Shown here: piece by piece, positions 34,174 through 43,055 of the stretch
How the letters are laid out: every line of letters starts with the position of its first letter
How positions within the stretch are numbered: position 1 is the first letter of the stretch
Assembly (NCBI RefSeq): GCF_014230055.1
Contig: NZ_JACHVA010000069.1
Span: 1 to 47,906, forward strand
Direction of reading: 5' to 3'
Origin: Puniceicoccus vermicola
GTDB lineage: Bacteria > Verrucomicrobiota > Verrucomicrobiia > Opitutales > Puniceicoccaceae
DNA: 47,906 bases
The notes under the pieces: generated by a model
The model's database searches: none
What the model was told of the DNA's origin: nothing
What the model saw: the letters and a program-made list of their open reading frames with translations, nothing else
Program-made: the position numbers and the translations under genes

Positions 34174-37100
34174 TCAAACCGTCTCGACCTGGCCTGTTCT
34201 CAGAAAGATCAGTTGGGCTTCAATCCGGTCTTCTTCGATTCCGAGGATCATGGCGAGGGCCTTCCGGTAAATCCGCATCTGCTCCCGATATCCGGCTGGA
34301 ACTTCTTCGCTCCGAGTGCGATCGGTTTTAAAATCGATAATCATCGGGTTGGCGACGCCTTCCTTCCAGCCCTCGGGGAGATGCACCCGGTCGAAAACAC
34401 CGGAACTCCAGGCACCTTCGATACAGGCGTCGAACGCGCGTTCCCGCCAGACCGTCGTCGATTTGTTCGGTTCGCTGAGAATAGTTTGGATCTCCGGGAC
34501 TTGGAGAGCGTCTTCGATGATCTGGCTCACCTCGGGATCGTCGGCAATTGGGAGGAAGGATAACGCGGGCCATTCCCAAGCAGCGAGGGCAGCGTGAACT
34601 CGGCGTCCGAGATCGAGACTCTGATTGCGCCCGGGAAGGAACGGAGACACACGTTCTTCGGAATCTCCACCAGAAGGGGTGAGCAACCTTCTCGCCAGCA
34701 CGGGAGGAGGATCCTTGCGTTGAGGCGGGTGCGGTTCAGCGGGTGCGGGAGTCGGCTCTGTTTTCTCAGCGGCGGGTAAGCCCTTACCGAGAGAAACCAA
34801 AACGCCTTCATCGACATCGGGAGCGAATGCCTTCTCGATCCAATAGTGAATGCCGTTCTTCGATTTCCCTTTTTTCTCCGAAAGAAAAAGATGAAGACTC
34901 GCAGCTGCTCTTGTGAAGGCTACGTAGTGCACGCACAGGTTTTCGAATTCGCGATCCTGTTCGGCTGACAAAGCCCATTCCTCCAGCGGCGGAAAGGCGG
35001 TTCGGACGTCCGTTTTCACGCTTTCGAGAACGCGAATGACCCGGCCGTTCTCCTCATGGGTCCAGAACTCTTTAAAATTACCGGAATTCTGCTTCGCATC
35101 GAGATCGGGGAGGAGAACCATGTCGAACTCCAGCCCCTTGGACCGATGGATGGTCAGAATCTGAACGCTCCCTTCGGCACCGGTATCTTCGATCCGGGCG
35201 TGTTGAATGGTACGCGCCATTTCCCGAAGAGCCGGATCGGGTGAGGTTTCGATCCCTTGCAATAAGGAGTGAACGGAACGGAGGCACCGGCGTTCAGAGT
35301 CGTCCATCCAACCTTCCTCCTCGAGGGCTTGTTCAAACTCAGCAAGAAATGTGGAGCTCGACCCATCCTCCCATCGTTCACGCAGAGATCCTGCCGTGAT
35401 CGGACCATGACAGAAGGACTCGATGGCGGCGTGGGCTGAATTGGATCGAAGGAAGCCGAGGGCTGCGGTGTCGCCGGGGTGGAGTAGCACCTGGAAAATC
35501 GCGTGCAAAAGACGGCCGGAAGTAAAATCACGACAGATGGAGAGGGCCCCATCGCGAACGACAGGGATTCCCTCGGCTCGCAACATCGACTCGTAGCGAT
35601 TGGCCTCGGTGTTCTTTCGACAGAGGATGGCAACCGATCGGCCACTTTTCCATGGCGTCTCGGTTTTGAGAAACTCGACGACCTCACTATCCCGGGCATT
35701 ACTGTCAGCGGCTCGATGAACCATAACTTCGCCAGTCAGATCGGCTCGGGCCGACTCATGGTGAGTCCAGGCTTTCATCCAGCGCTCTACGACCGCGGGA
35801 TCGGCTGCATCGGGGAATGACTCCGGTGAACCGAATAGGCGGTTGGTGAACTCGACAATCGCGGGAGCACAGCGATAGGTCTTGGCCAGTGACTGAGTCT
35901 CGAGAGCTCGGGGCTCGAAATGTCGATAGCGTTCGTAAATCTCGTCAAAGAGGCGACTGTCCCCCTGGCGCCAACCGTAGATGGCCTGCTTTTGATCCCC
36001 GACGCAAAAAAAACTGCGGGGGTTCTCCGCATCATAGAAAAGCTCATCCACGAGCGGATGAATTACCTGCCACTGGCTACGGCTCGTATCTTGGAACTCA
36101 TCCAGCAGCCAATGTTTCAGTCGGGCGTCTAGTCGGTAGGCCAGAACTGTTCCCTCGAAGGTTTCCAGAGTCGAGAGAAGATGGGGCAGGTCGGCGAAAC
36201 GAATCGATCCTGCGCGAAGTCGCCGCCGCACGTATTCCTGCTCGTACATTTGCAGGAAGGCATGGGCACCCTTCGTGTTGCGAACGGCAACATGTACGAC
36301 GTTGGCATGGAAAATTCCAGAAAGCTCGACCAACGCTTCTCCAGCTTCTTCTTCGAGAACCAGCCTCTTGCGGTTGAGCATAAAGTATTTCTTCCCGGCG
36401 AGCAGCTTTTCGCGATCCGCCGCACCCGCCTTAATCCATTTCTCTGCCTCCTTCGGAAGGGCCGGAGAAAGATCCCAGGTTCCCAATAATTCAAGAACCT
36501 CCTCAACGCCACTTCGGCACTCTGGAGGGATCTTTTGGCTTTTCAATGCCGTTTCGAACCGGGTCAGACGTTGGTTCCATTCCTCCAACGACACCGGAGG
36601 GAGCGACATCTCGGAGGGGAGGGCGCCCCAATATTCCGCCTGAGGGGCCGACCGAAAAAGGGACTGTGCATTTTGAATCCAGTCTTCCAATACGTTCTGA
36701 AAAGAACGCACCGATTCGGCGCCACGGTCTTCTTCGATGAGGTGAAAGATTGCTTGTCGGACTTCATCGGAAGACGCGGCAAAAATGCTACGGAGAAGAT
36801 CGCGGGTCAGAAAATCATCGGCGGTTTCGGCTCCCATTCTCACGTCGGTGCCAAGGCCGAGCTCCAGTCGAAAAAGGCCGACTAACTCGAGGAAAAACGC
36901 ATCGATGGTGCTGAGGCGCAGCTGATCTGGGTCCCGGACCAGTTGGCTCAGGAGGCCAAGGAATTCCTCACCGCCCCAATCTTCATGGCCGACTTCTTCC
37001 GCGAGAAGATCGGCTTTGCCCGGATTCGTGACCGCATCGGCAATGGCTTTCAGCAGTTTGCTACGAAACTCCCCAGCTGCCTTGCGGGAGAATGTCGCGG

Positions 37101-37230
37101 CAAGGATTGACTCTGGAGCCTCTCGGTCTGCGAGGAGGCCGATTAGACGCCGGACGAGGAGATAGGTTTTTCCGGATCCGGCTGACGCGCGGACCAGTAA
37201 ATGCGGTCGGGGCTGACGCTGAATACTCAT
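34174..37230 (-). CDS. addA: AddA-like helicase-nuclease subunit (UvrD/RecB family)
   Basis: A 1018-residue ATP-dependent helicase/exonuclease subunit for double-strand break repair. Walker A ASAGSGKT is at residues 15-22, Walker B/motif II is WLLDEFQDTSRSQWQVI, and motif VI-like HRSKGLEFDMVLLPD and HYVAFTRAAASLHLF are clear. The C-terminal PD-(D/E)XK nuclease reads MIIDFKTDRTR with D966 and K968. It begins within the stop of the upstream gene (ATGA), so it is coupled to addB. Assignment as AddA rather than RecB rests on the partner being an AddB-like nuclease and on the absence of RecC and RecD. Confidence 0.88.
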   Translation of the reverse strand: MSIQRQPRPHLLVRASAGSGKTYLLVRRLIGLLADREAPESILAATFSRKAAGEFRSKLLKAIADAVTNPGKADLLAEEVGHEDWGGEEFLGLLSQLVRDPDQLRLSTIDAFFLELVGLFRLELGLGTDVRMGAETADDFLTRDLLRSIFAASSDEVRQAIFHLIEEDRGAESVRSFQNVLEDWIQNAQSLFRSAPQAEYWGALPSEMSLPPVSLEEWNQRLTRFETALKSQKIPPECRSGVEEVLELLGTWDLSPALPKEAEKWIKAGAADREKLLAGKKYFMLNRKRLVLEEEAGEALVELSGIFHANVVHVAVRNTKGAHAFLQMYEQEYVRRRLRAGSIRFADLPHLLSTLETFEGTVLAYRLDARLKHWLLDEFQDTSRSQWQVIHPLVDELFYDAENPRSFFCVGDQKQAIYGWRQGDSRLFDEIYERYRHFEPRALETQSLAKTYRCAPAIVEFTNRLFGSPESFPDAADPAVVERWMKAWTHHESARADLTGEVMVHRAADSNARDSEVVEFLKTETPWKSGRSVAILCRKNTEANRYESMLRAEGIPVVRDGALSICRDFTSGRLLHAIFQVLLHPGDTAALGFLRSNSAHAAIESFCHGPITAGSLRERWEDGSSSTFLAEFEQALEEEGWMDDSERRCLRSVHSLLQGIETSPDPALREMARTIQHARIEDTGAEGSVQILTIHRSKGLEFDMVLLPDLDAKQNSGNFKEFWTHEENGRVIRVLESVKTDVRTAFPPLEEWALSAEQDREFENLCVHYVAFTRAAASLHLFLSEKKGKSKNGIHYWIEKAFAPDVDEGVLVSLGKGLPAAEKTEPTPAPAEPHPPQRKDPPPVLARRLLTPSGGDSEERVSPFLPGRNQSLDLGRRVHAALAAWEWPALSFLPIADDPEVSQIIEDALQVPEIQTILSEPNKSTTVWRERAFDACIEGAWSSGVFDRVHLPEGWKEGVANPMIIDFKTDRTRSEEVPAGYREQMRIYRKALAMILGIEEDRIEAQLIFLRTGQVETV

Positions 37231-40043
37231 TCGGAATCCTCCTGATTTCCGGACTCGAGAGAGGCCAAATCAACCAGGCCTTCCGGGGTCCAGCTGGCCT
37301 CTCCATTCGGTCCGGACCATTCGAATTGGTCGGACTGCTTGAAAGTCGAGCTCGGCGGCCAAAATCCTTTCTGTCTCCAGAATGCTACGACTTTTTGCGC
37401 GGTCGAGAACCCGTCTTGGGCCAGGTCATCGGTAAACTCGGGCCACTCTACCAATTTTGATTCGGTTACGGCGCGGGGCAACTGGATATAGGCAACCCGA
37501 ATCGGGCGCCCGGGATATTTCTTTCGTAGGGCCGCGGCATAAAGTGGGAGTTGGAGATTGGTCCAGCCCCACTGAGAAAGTCCGGAAACCGGGAGAAGAG
37601 ACGAGACGCTGAAAGAACGCCGCCGGGAAAGGTCGGTGATGTGAGCATCCAGCGGATCGGTGGCTTTTTCACTGGTCTTATAATCGACTACACGAAGTTC
37701 ATCCCCCCGTTCCTCGACGAGGTCGATCTGTCCGGAGATTGGAATCCCCTCAATGGTCAAAAGTTGCTCGTCCCGAAAATTCCACTCCACATGCAGTGGA
37801 GTCCAGCCCTCGAGCCGAGATTCCTGCCGAATTTTCACCGCCGCCTGAACTCTTCGCTTCAAGCCCTCACGCTGCAGCTCAAGCAGGAGACCTGGGCGAC
37901 GTCCAAACTCATCGATAAACCAGTTGTCGAGAAGGGTATAGGCCCTGGCTTCCACGGCTTCCAAACCTTCCCAATTCAATGGCTCGCTTTCCGGCTCGTC
38001 CAGTTGCCGCATGACCTCGTGCAATCCGGTCCCGAAGGCTCCGGGATCCATTTCCAAGCGGTCGGGATCCACGCATTTCCAGTTGGCGACCCGTTCCAGG
38101 AAGAATGTAAATGGACAGCGGACCCAGGAGGAAAAACTGGTCACATGGATTCGGTCGAGGGAGTCGAGCCAGTCGGCGATAACCTCGGGGGAGGAAGGGT
38201 TGATGGTGATTGGGGAGGCGGAGGAGGCCGGAGCGGTCGGAGTGGGCTCCTGTGACAACCATTGGACCCGATGCGGCAATGCATCCGGCTTCGTATAGTA
38301 GAGAAGCCGCGAGGGGGAAACGACGCTGCCCTCCAAGTCCCTGCCGGGCACGTGGAGATCGACACGTCCGTTTTGGCTTCGGAGGTCGATAAGAGTGCGA
38401 AGAATGTACGCGTCTCGGGCATCCCGGGTTTTACGGCCTGGGATGTGGAGGTTCTGGCGGAGAGTTTCCGGAAGCAGTGGATGAGAGCCAATCATCCCCG
38501 GAACGGATCCATCGTAGAAGTCGGGGATCTGCAGCCACTCGTTTTCTTCCCAGAGCAATTCGAGCCAACCGAGTACTTCGATGACCTCGGCCGGACGATC
38601 CGCATACACCGGAAATTTCATCGCTTCCTCGACTGCCCAACGCCCGAGCGAGTAAAGATCGCGAATCCCGGCGAGGCGTCCCGCAGACTCGTGAATCGCA
38701 GCGAGGGCAGAAGCGAACTCGGGAACCCCTTCAGAGGTTTCGACCTCGGCGAGAAGGGGCCGTAAATCGGGATGCTCCACCAGTGCAAAAATATTCCCCG
38801 TCTCCCGGGCGGTGCGTCGGAGGGCTCGAGTCATACTGAGGACCCGGGACCTCCGTTTCCGGTTCGCCACCACGTTGAAAAAATCGCCAATCGCATTGGG
38901 AAGGATCTTTTCCAAAAGCTCGTCGGCTTCCTGGATCCAGTCCTCACGGCTGGCGCGTTCTCCCGCAGACTTCATCCATCGGGCGACAAAGGGATCTCTC
39001 AGCCAGGCGACCAAGTCGGGAATTTCTTCGCCAAAACAAACTCCAGTGAGGTGGCGAAAGAATCGACCTGCTTCCGTCGAACCAAAAGGTTGGCCAGCGG
39101 GATCGTAGGCGGAAATGCCCTTGGTTTGCAGTTCGAAGGTCAGGGCGGCTCCATCGGCGGGAAACCCGACCCCGCAGACACAGGCAGACCGTGATTCCGG
39201 GTGCTGGCTCAACCGATCCGCGATCTTCCCGTTGGCTTCCCCCACATCTTTGCAGACGATTAAGGACTCGTCGGGTATCTCGATGGGAGCTGCGGAAAAC
39301 CACTCGACACGAGGGCGACCCACCTCGTCGAACCCATCCGCCTGATCCGGATCGGCAAGAACGAGAATTTCGATCGGAAATTGCGTCCCCAGATTCCGGA
39401 GGCAGACGGCAACCCTCTCTGGGAAATCGGGGGTTCCGGCGATGACCATCCTTTTCCACGGAAAAAACTCGGTTGGATTCTTGGCAATCTGAGCCGCACG
39501 GTCATCAGGATCCTGCTGGCCGTTTTCATCGAGTAAACGGCTATACAGGTGTTCGATTCCGGCAAGAGCCCTCCACCGGTCGCGGTCGCCAATCGTTTCC
39601 AACTCACAAGCTTCTCTAAAATCAAGTAGGGCCTCGCTCAATTCCCGTCGGGTTTCGAGAAAGAATCGGGCGAAGGAAAGTTGTTCTTCCAGCCCTCCTT
39701 CAGGATCTCTTCCGAAGGCGGCGTTCAACATTTCAGAGGAGGCCGATCGAAGTGCCCGGGCAACGACGAGAGTTTGGTCAGCGCGAGAGAGCCCTGCAGC
39801 ACCTCCGCCCATGGCCGAAAATAGCGACCCGGGGGTAAGGACCGTGGGGCTGAGTAGAGCCCGGCCTTCCTCCAAGGCACGGAGAGCCAGGGATTCCCGA
39901 ACTCGTCGCCCGACATTGCGGGTGGGAAGCAGCAAAGCCGTATTCGAGAGATCCGGAATCTCTGAAGTGCCAGGCGTCCAGAGGTGGTCGAGCAGGCTGC
40001 GAAGAATGGGCCGTTGGCAGCCGGTGTAGTGAAGTTCGATCAC
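37227..40043 (-). CDS. addB: AddB-like PD-(D/E)XK nuclease subunit
   Basis: A 938-residue partner of AddA. The N-terminal half is a degenerate helicase fold (ALLLPTRNVGRRVRESLALRAL) without a usable Walker A, as is usual for AddB. The C-terminal nuclease domain starts with SFSSWVRCPFTFFLERV (about 690) and carries LRVVDYKTSEKAT with D787 and K789. Only one Cys is obvious around the nuclease, so the iron-sulfur cluster of Bacillus-type AddB appears to be missing. The start is GTG, overlapping the upstream dehydrogenase stop (GTGA), and the end overlaps addA (ATGA). Confidence 0.85.
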   Translation of the reverse strand: MIELHYTGCQRPILRSLLDHLWTPGTSEIPDLSNTALLLPTRNVGRRVRESLALRALEEGRALLSPTVLTPGSLFSAMGGGAAGLSRADQTLVVARALRSASSEMLNAAFGRDPEGGLEEQLSFARFFLETRRELSEALLDFREACELETIGDRDRWRALAGIEHLYSRLLDENGQQDPDDRAAQIAKNPTEFFPWKRMVIAGTPDFPERVAVCLRNLGTQFPIEILVLADPDQADGFDEVGRPRVEWFSAAPIEIPDESLIVCKDVGEANGKIADRLSQHPESRSACVCGVGFPADGAALTFELQTKGISAYDPAGQPFGSTEAGRFFRHLTGVCFGEEIPDLVAWLRDPFVARWMKSAGERASREDWIQEADELLEKILPNAIGDFFNVVANRKRRSRVLSMTRALRRTARETGNIFALVEHPDLRPLLAEVETSEGVPEFASALAAIHESAGRLAGIRDLYSLGRWAVEEAMKFPVYADRPAEVIEVLGWLELLWEENEWLQIPDFYDGSVPGMIGSHPLLPETLRQNLHIPGRKTRDARDAYILRTLIDLRSQNGRVDLHVPGRDLEGSVVSPSRLLYYTKPDALPHRVQWLSQEPTPTAPASSASPITINPSSPEVIADWLDSLDRIHVTSFSSWVRCPFTFFLERVANWKCVDPDRLEMDPGAFGTGLHEVMRQLDEPESEPLNWEGLEAVEARAYTLLDNWFIDEFGRRPGLLLELQREGLKRRVQAAVKIRQESRLEGWTPLHVEWNFRDEQLLTIEGIPISGQIDLVEERGDELRVVDYKTSEKATDPLDAHITDLSRRRSFSVSSLLPVSGLSQWGWTNLQLPLYAAALRKKYPGRPIRVAYIQLPRAVTESKLVEWPEFTDDLAQDGFSTAQKVVAFWRQKGFWPPSSTFKQSDQFEWSGPNGEASWTPEGLVDLASLESGNQEDSE

Positions 40044-40870
40044 GGGAGGATTCGAAGCAGGGAAATAAAATCATCGTCGCCATAACCCGCTTCGAGGGCG
40101 GCCTTTAGTCGTTCGCGAACGAGTGCGAGCGAGGGCAGGTCGAGTGGAGCCGAATTCGTCGCCAGACGCATGTCCTTCTCCATGTTGCGGACAGAAAACT
40201 GTGGAGAGAAATCCATTTCCCGAATCTTCTCTTCTTTCAGTCCAGCCAGACCGGACCAAGCAACGTTTTCCCGAAGAACATCGAAAAACTGGCCGTCGCT
40301 GAGTCCAGCTTTCCTCGACCAGGCAATTCCTTCGCAGAGGGACTCGGTGATTGCCGAAATTTGGTGATTCATGGCCAACTTGATGGTGGCCGCCTGCGTG
40401 GGCGTATCGAAACGGAAACGCTTCCGGGAGACGAGAGACAGGATCGGTTCGATAAAATCGAGGTCGGCATCCGATCCTCCTTGGAAGTAAACCGTTTGTT
40501 TCTCCTCCGCCGCTGGTTTACTCCCCGTGAAGGGAGCTTCGACATAACGCGCTCCGGTCGAGCGAACCTTCTCCGCAAATTTCTCGGCACTGATCGGGTC
40601 AATAGTGGACGATTGAAACACGATCTTCGAAGCATCCAGCACCGGTAGAATAGACTCGAGCACTTCCTCCACCGAGTCCGGATCGTAGAGACAAAGCTGG
40701 ACAATCTCTCCGGCCTCAGCGGCCGCAGACGCTGAATCCACCCACTGGGAAAAATCAGGTTTCGGCGTCCGGTTCCAAGTCGCGGCCAGCACACCTGCTT
40801 CCGAATAATGACCGGCCCAAATCGAGCCAATAATCCCCAGTCCCAAAACCGAAATCGTAGGTTGTTCCAT
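40040..40870 (-). CDS. 3-Hydroxyisobutyrate dehydrogenase-like oxidoreductase
   Basis: A 276-residue NAD(P)-dependent beta-hydroxyacid dehydrogenase. I use the ATG at 40870 because the Rossmann motif TISVLGLGIIGSIWAG then falls at the expected place. An in-frame ATG at 40942 adds 24 poorly conserved residues. SSTIDPISAEKFAE and APFTGSKPAAEEKQ match the substrate-binding region, and the catalytic Lys is K164 in KLAMNHQ. Relatives include glyoxylate/succinic semialdehyde reductases, so the substrate is open. It is first in an operon with addB and addA, which has no obvious metabolic logic. Confidence 0.88.
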   Translation of the reverse strand: MEQPTISVLGLGIIGSIWAGHYSEAGVLAATWNRTPKPDFSQWVDSASAAAEAGEIVQLCLYDPDSVEEVLESILPVLDASKIVFQSSTIDPISAEKFAEKVRSTGARYVEAPFTGSKPAAEEKQTVYFQGGSDADLDFIEPILSLVSRKRFRFDTPTQAATIKLAMNHQISAITESLCEGIAWSRKAGLSDGQFFDVLRENVAWSGLAGLKEEKIREMDFSPQFSVRNMEKDMRLATNSAPLDLPSLALVRERLKAALEAGYGDDDFISLLRILP

Positions 40871-40965
40871 GAAGGAAAGGTTTACCGGAACCAGCGCCCT
40901 TTTGTCGAAGGGGAAGTTTCGGAGAGAAGGGGGCTGGTTCAAAAACGTTCACTCCATCGTAGAGT

Positions 40966-41326
40966 CGGACGACTAAAGTCATCCGAGAACGGGAGAGCGC
41001 CTACAAGTAGCCGCTCAGCTTTAGCTGCGCGGTCCTGTGGCCGCGGAAGGTCTCTCCAGCAGGATCCGTCCGAGGAATACGCAATGGGGGCAGCTGAAGC
41101 TGCTCCCCTACGGGTAGCCGCTCAGCTTTAGCTGCGCGGTCCTGCGGTTGCGGAAGGTCTTCCCAGCAGGATCCGTCCGAGGAATACGCAATGGGGGCAG
41201 CTGAAGCTGCTCCCCTACGAGTAGCCGCTCAGCTTTAGCTGCGCGGTCCTGCGATCGCGGAAGGTCTCTCCAGCAGGATCCGTCCGAAGAAATCGCATTG
41301 GGGGCAGCTAAAGCTGCGCCCCTACT
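40966..41326. repeat. Family B copy followed by a 107-bp family A tandem array
   Basis: A single family B palindrome (GACGACTAAAGTCATCC, about 40968) is followed directly by three family A units. Their CCGCTCAGCTTTAGCTGCGC starts are at 41011, 41118 and 41225, exactly 107 nt apart. Each ends with ATGGGGGCAGCTGAAGCTGC and a CCCCTAC run. Middles are nearly identical between units (CAGCAGGATCCGTCCGA). The array ends about 80 nt past the stop of the minus-strand MFS gene. Confidence 0.92.
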
Positions 41327-41338
41327 ATGCCCTTACGC

Positions 41339-41372
41339 AAAAGGGGCCCGAACGAAACCGACCGAGCCCCTT
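41339..41372 (-). terminator. Possible terminator of the MFS gene
   Basis: AAGGGGC (41341-41347) pairs with GCCCCTT (41366-41372). Read on the minus strand, the hairpin ends in a run of four T, about 35 nt past the MFS stop codon. The long loop and short T-run make this a modest candidate. Confidence 0.45.
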
Positions 41373-41406
41373 GGCTGATGATGAGTCCCTACTGAGGATG
41401 AAAAAA

Positions 41407-42945
41407 TCAGGTCTCGGATTTCAGGGCCATGGCTTCGACGACTGGATTGTCCTTGGAGGGGGGAGTCGGGTCTTCGGGCTCTGGGTCCTCGAGGGATTCG
41501 AGATTGATGCCCTTGGTTTCGATGCCAAACCAAGCCGTCACTCCGGCACCGATAATGGAGGTGCCGATGAGGATGTAGAGCAGGTTGGTCGTGCCAATCT
41601 GATTGAGTAAAACGGGGAAGAGAAAGGCCGTCGTTACGGCGCCAATCTTGGCAAAGGAAGCGGCAAAACCAGCCCCTTTGCCGCGTAGTTTTGTCGGGAA
41701 CACTTCACCCGCGATGAGATACGTCATGGCATTGGGCCCGATATTGGTCATGAAATTAAAAAGCATGAATCCGACAAAGATGAGAAAGAGATTCGTCGAT
41801 CCGTCCGGATGGAGAGAAAGAGCCGCGAGGAGAAGGCCGACCGCACAACCCAGAAAACCAAAGATCTGCAGACGAATCCGGCCAATCTTGTCGACGAGGA
41901 AGACGGCGCAGACAATCCCGACGATGAGGAGGATGTCGAGAATTGCCGATCCCTTGGCTGCCAGCACGTCGTCGTGAATGATTGCCGCGAGATTGTGTTC
42001 GGCGCTCTTGGCTCCGATCATCGTCGCGAGAATGGTCGGAGTGAAGATACCGATGCCGTAAGTGCCAAGATCCTGAAGGAACCAGGGGATCGCAGCGAGA
42101 ATCGTCGCTCTGCGATTTTTTCGGGAAAAGAGATCGGCGTAGGTCGCCTTCTTTTTCTTATGCTTGTGGGGCTTTTTCGGCATCTTCAGAATAATCTCAG
42201 TCGGATAAGACGGATTTCTCTGAAGCAATTTGCCAAGGGCCCGGCAGGCGTCGTCATGGCGATGTTGCGAAACCAGCCAGTGGGCGCTCTCAGGAATGAA
42301 GAATCGGAGAAAAACAATAACGACACCGAGGGGAAGGACGCTCCCGTACATCCAGCGCCATGCATCGGGCTCTGGATAGACTTTGAGGATGAAGAATCCA
42401 AGGACAGTTCCGAACAGAGCCCCCACCGCCTGGAAGGCAAAGGCACCGAGAACCAGTCGACCCCGCACCCGGCTCGGAATGCTCTCGGAAATCACCACGT
42501 GGGCGGTTGGATAGTCACATCCCAAGGCGGTTCCGACTCCGAAGAGAAAGATGACAAAGGTCCAATAACCCGGACTGAAAGCCACGCCCAAAAGAAAGAG
42601 AACGAAGAGAATCATCTCTGCGATGAACATCCGCTTTCGTCCAAAGGTATCCGCGAGGCCCCCGAGAGCGGTCGCCCCGATTAGGATGCCGAAAAGAGGT
42701 GCGGCGCCAACGATTCCTTTCTGGGCGGCGGTAAGACCAAAATCCTGATGGAGAAGGGGAATGGCCACGCCCGTCATAAAGACGACCATTCCCTCAAAAA
42801 ATTTACCGGCAGTTGCCAGAACCCAAATGCGTTTCTGGATCCCCGTAATCAGCGAGTCGCTAACGGTGGTACCGTCTTCCCAGAAAGGAGTTTCATCGAT
42901 ATACGACTGAACGGATCTCGGTTTCTTTGTTTTGGAAGCACTCAT
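41407..42945 (-). CDS. MFS transporter, sugar-porter-like
   Basis: A 512-residue inner membrane transporter with about twelve helices. The cytosolic loop motif GLADTFGRKRMF (after helix 2) and its C-half counterpart VDKIGRIRLQ are present, as is PESAHWLVSQHRHDDA before the central loop. The central loop is strongly basic (KKPHKHKKKK). GEVFPTKLRGKGAG is typical of the sugar/aromatic-acid porter groups. Both ends are long and polar; the C-terminal tail is Pro/Glu/Asp-rich. It lies 110 nt downstream of the P-ATPase gene on the same strand. The substrate is unknown. Confidence 0.88.
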   Translation of the reverse strand: MSASKTKKPRSVQSYIDETPFWEDGTTVSDSLITGIQKRIWVLATAGKFFEGMVVFMTGVAIPLLHQDFGLTAAQKGIVGAAPLFGILIGATALGGLADTFGRKRMFIAEMILFVLFLLGVAFSPGYWTFVIFLFGVGTALGCDYPTAHVVISESIPSRVRGRLVLGAFAFQAVGALFGTVLGFFILKVYPEPDAWRWMYGSVLPLGVVIVFLRFFIPESAHWLVSQHRHDDACRALGKLLQRNPSYPTEIILKMPKKPHKHKKKKATYADLFSRKNRRATILAAIPWFLQDLGTYGIGIFTPTILATMIGAKSAEHNLAAIIHDDVLAAKGSAILDILLIVGIVCAVFLVDKIGRIRLQIFGFLGCAVGLLLAALSLHPDGSTNLFLIFVGFMLFNFMTNIGPNAMTYLIAGEVFPTKLRGKGAGFAASFAKIGAVTTAFLFPVLLNQIGTTNLLYILIGTSIIGAGVTAWFGIETKGINLESLEDPEPEDPTPPSKDNPVVEAMALKSET

Positions 42946-43055
42946 GACTCTCGGTATTCACCTCTTTTATCGGTGCAGCAAGCGCTTCTTCTCCATGCAA
43001 CGGGATTGTTGCGAACCCATTGGTTTCCGATTGGATTATGTCCCCAACACCAAGA

